From NCBI RefSeq assembly GCF_002943425.1, contig NZ_PTRA01000001.1:1736001-1800000 (forward strand): a stretch of DNA of 64,000 bases, given 5' to 3'. Made by a program: the position numbers and the translations under genes. Of the stretch, positions 62,043 through 64,000 are shown one piece after another; within the stretch, counting starts at the first letter, position 1; each line of letters starts with the position of its first letter. Below the pieces are notes generated by a model, which did not search any database, had not been told where the DNA came from, and saw nothing but the letters and a program-made list of their open reading frames with translations. Origin of the DNA: Siphonobacter curvatus (GTDB lineage: Bacteria; Bacteroidota; Bacteroidia; Cytophagales; Spirosomataceae).

Positions 62043-63191
62043 ATGAAAAGAATATATCTGGATAATGCGGCGACTACTCCTCTAGACCCGCTGGTACTGG
62101 AAGAGATGCTTCCCCTGATGCGGGAGCAATTTGGTAATCCTTCGTCCATTCATGGTCATGGCCGCGTGGTACGTTCAGCGATTGAAAAGGCCCGGAAAAA
62201 AGTGGCCGAGCTGCTGAACACTTCGCCTTCAGAAATCTTTTTCACCTCGGGAGGAACGGAAGCCGACAATACCATTATCCAGAATACGGTTCTTGCCAAA
62301 GGAATCAAACATATCATCACGTCTAAAATTGAGCATCACGCGGTGCTGCATACGGCGGAGGAGCTCCAGAAACGAGGACTTGCTAACGTCTCTTTCGTGG
62401 AACTGGACGCCAAAGGTTACGTAGACTACGGGCATCTGGAGGAGTTGCTAAAAACGGACCCCACCAGCCTGATTTCACTCATGCATGGTAACAACGAAGT
62501 GGGAAACCTGCTGGATCTGGATCGGGTAGGAGAACTGGCGACGGCGTACGGAGCCCTGTTCCATTCGGATACGGTACAAACGATGGGCCATTACGTACAC
62601 GACCTGCAACGTCTGAAGACAAACTTCATCGTGGGGGCGGCCCATAAATTCCACGGCCCCAAGGGCGTTGGATTCATGTACCTGCAAAGCGGCACCCGGA
62701 TTCCTCCTTTCATTCACGGGGGAGCCCAGGAGCGTAACATGCGGGGTGGAACGGAAAACGTCTACGGCATTGCCGGACTGGCGAAAGCCCTGGAGCTGGC
62801 GTATGCCGAAATGAGCGAACACCAGCAACATGTGCAGGGTTTGAAATCGTACATGATCGAACGGCTGAAAGAGGCCATCCCTGACGTACGTTTCAACGGT
62901 GATCCGGAAAACTCGGCACAGAGCCTGTATACGGTGCTGAACGTAAGTTTCCCGCCCACTGCCGATAGCGAAATGCTGTTGTTCAACTTGGATATCGAAG
63001 GTATTTCTGCTTCGGGTGGTTCCGCCTGTAGCAGTGGTTCAGACGTAGGCTCACACGTGCTGACGGCTCTTAAAGCCGACCCTTCACGTCCTTCGGCCCG
63101 CTTTTCGTTCTCGAAATACAATACTCGGGAGGAAATTGATACGGTGGTAGAAAAACTCACGGTCATCGTCGGAGTGGAGCGGGTAAGCTAA
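62043..63191 (+). CDS. Cysteine desulfurase (NifS/IscS family)
   Basis: About 382 residues from the ATG at 62043, which begins the conserved start MKRIYLDNAATTPLDPLVLE; the longer frame is unlikely. PLP enzyme taking sulfur from cysteine for Fe-S clusters and other uses. PLP Lys202 lies in GAAHKFHGPKGVGFMYL, FTSGGTEADNTII binds the cofactor phosphate, IEHHAVL is present, and the catalytic Cys329 lies in SGGSACSSGSDVGSH with the group I-like loop. No isc or suf genes are adjacent. Confidence 0.95.
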   Translation: MKRIYLDNAATTPLDPLVLEEMLPLMREQFGNPSSIHGHGRVVRSAIEKARKKVAELLNTSPSEIFFTSGGTEADNTIIQNTVLAKGIKHIITSKIEHHAVLHTAEELQKRGLANVSFVELDAKGYVDYGHLEELLKTDPTSLISLMHGNNEVGNLLDLDRVGELATAYGALFHSDTVQTMGHYVHDLQRLKTNFIVGAAHKFHGPKGVGFMYLQSGTRIPPFIHGGAQERNMRGGTENVYGIAGLAKALELAYAEMSEHQQHVQGLKSYMIERLKEAIPDVRFNGDPENSAQSLYTVLNVSFPPTADSEMLLFNLDIEGISASGGSACSSGSDVGSHVLTALKADPSRPSARFSFSKYNTREEIDTVVEKLTVIVGVERVS

Positions 63192-63208
63192 TCTAACTCA
63201 GGTTGTCA

Positions 63209-64000
63209 CTATACTTCATTGCCAGTCTTCGGACTGGCAATTTTTGTTTGCCATCGAGTCCAGGGATAAGGCAACCACACCAGTAAGGCCGCCACGAGAA
63301 TGACGACTCCACAGACAGCCCCCAAAACCGGAGCGGATACACTCATCTGGGCCTGACCCGAGACATAAGCCCCGGTGATGTCGGTTAGGTTAACCATCGC
63401 CATATACGCGGTAAACTGCGACCCTTCCACGGACTTCCGGCAAAGTGCCATGAGTACGGGCATACTGGCTACGCTGAAACTCGGGTCCATCATGGAAAGG
63501 GCCACCAAGCCCGTTCGCCCTACAGGCAGTTCGTGCCAGTAGATATGCAGTAAATTGAACGTAACTAAAAATAGCCCAGCTCCAAGCATGACCCGGCCCA
63601 TCAGTCGCTGGGCTCCCATGCGATCGGCAATAATCCCACCCAAGAGTACAACAGCAATCACGACCAGCGTACCCAAAGTGCCCTGTAGAACAGATACGTC
63701 CGTGTCCGACCAGCCCAGTCGCTGAATCAGGTGTACGGAATAAGCCCGGCTGAATACCGCCTGACAGCCATAATACAGAAGGATAGGAATAAACAGCCGC
63801 AGGCTCCGTTTTTCGGTTAAACCCTGAAAGAGTTCGCGGAATAATCCTCTGGCTGAAGGAAGACTAGCCTGTACGAAAGGGATTTGTTTCATGGACAACA
63901 ACGCCTGCTCGGGTCGTTCTTTGATAAAAAAGGTCAGTACGGTTAGCGATAAAAGTACCAGCGACTGCGTCCATACGGCCGCATGAAATCCATAGGCGTG
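63209..64000 (-). CDS. MFS transporter, C-terminal part (5' end beyond window)
   Basis: The frame stays open to the window end at 64000, so only the C-terminal half of a major facilitator superfamily transporter is seen, about 260 residues. It has six or so hydrophobic helices; a central segment reads LFIPILLYYGCQAVFSRAYS, then VIAVVLLGGIIADRMGAQRL with the cytoplasmic MFS loop GxxxDRxGxxR-like motif. An internal TTG at 63901 is not its start. Substrate unknown. It converges with the desulfurase gene. Confidence 0.85.
   Translation of the reverse strand, partial: HAYGFHAAVWTQSLVLLSLTVLTFFIKERPEQALLSMKQIPFVQASLPSARGLFRELFQGLTEKRSLRLFIPILLYYGCQAVFSRAYSVHLIQRLGWSDTDVSVLQGTLGTLVVIAVVLLGGIIADRMGAQRLMGRVMLGAGLFLVTFNLLHIYWHELPVGRTGLVALSMMDPSFSVASMPVLMALCRKSVEGSQFTAYMAMVNLTDITGAYVSGQAQMSVSAPVLGAVCGVVILVAALLVWLPYPWTRWQTKIASPKTGNEV

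Overview
This is a chromosomal window from a Bacteroidota bacterium, most likely order Cytophagales (Spirosomataceae/Cytophagaceae relatives; the genus cannot be fixed from the window alone). The pointers are two Oar-like TonB-dependent receptors, a protein ending in a type IX secretion (T9SS) sorting domain, a LytS/LytTR two-component pair, a NUMOD4/HNH protein, Arm-domain tyrosine recombinases, and start codons that mostly lack a Shine-Dalgarno sequence. The chromosomal backbone has balanced GC (about half by eye); one island is clearly AT-rich.

Layout. Positions 1-8.9 kb: the end of an RND efflux pump, a DUF892 ferritin-like protein, a secreted Gfo/Idh/MocA oxidoreductase, a glycine-zipper stress protein, a decayed integrase beside tRNA-Thr(CGU), a glucose/sorbosone dehydrogenase-like lipoprotein, a tandem PAS protein and small unknowns. 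Positions 8,895-20,620: an 11.7-kb integrated mobile element in the 3' end of tRNA-Arg(CCU), bounded by a 17-bp perfect direct repeat. Positions 20.7-33.1 kb: housekeeping genes (hflX, metF, an A-type Fe-S carrier relative, a KAS III, pssA, an MBL hydrolase, an RsmI-like methylase, an esterase, polyprenyl diphosphate synthase, OsmC). Positions 33.1-40.4 kb: a Ppx/GppA phosphatase and a five-gene envelope glycosylation cluster (two GT39 proteins, a flippase-like membrane protein, a polyprenol-phosphate GT2, a sugar epimerase). Positions 40.4-52.5 kb: an ACP-like protein without its attachment serine, a TetR regulator, frr-pyrH, a DMT exporter, a dihydrouridine synthase, a CPBP protease, DUF2007-cdsA, a HEAT-like protein, a CrtA-like protein, LytS-LytTR and aldose epimerase. 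Positions 52.6-64 kb: the T9SS protein, two tandem TonB receptors, a cysteine desulfurase and a truncated MFS transporter.

The mobile element is the most unusual part. Its minus-strand core encodes a tRNA-proximal tyrosine recombinase with all catalytic residues, an Arm-domain-like accessory protein, an excisionase-like HTH protein, a second recombinase with diverged catalytic residues, a coiled-coil protein, a RepA-like ATPase and a Toprim primase. Dyads built from GGGACA and CCAAATA repeats lie between ATPase and primase and look like a replication origin. No capsid, conjugation or relaxase gene is visible, so it resembles a phage satellite or a small mobilisable island. Its distal end carries cargo: a RimK-like ATP-grasp ligase with a 79-residue partner, and a convergent, very AT-rich 964-residue protein fusing an HD phosphohydrolase to an Hsp90-like (GHKL) ATPase. 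The fusion, its composition and its place on an island suggest an anti-phage or conflict effector. That role is inference.

At least four intergenic regions (3.3, 28.5, 42.3 and 52.5 kb) carry a degenerate low-complexity dyad of GTTTGA/TCAAAC words, and a fifth (1.8 kb) has one half of it. A heptamer tandem array and several large palindromes lie around 43.3-44.7 kb.
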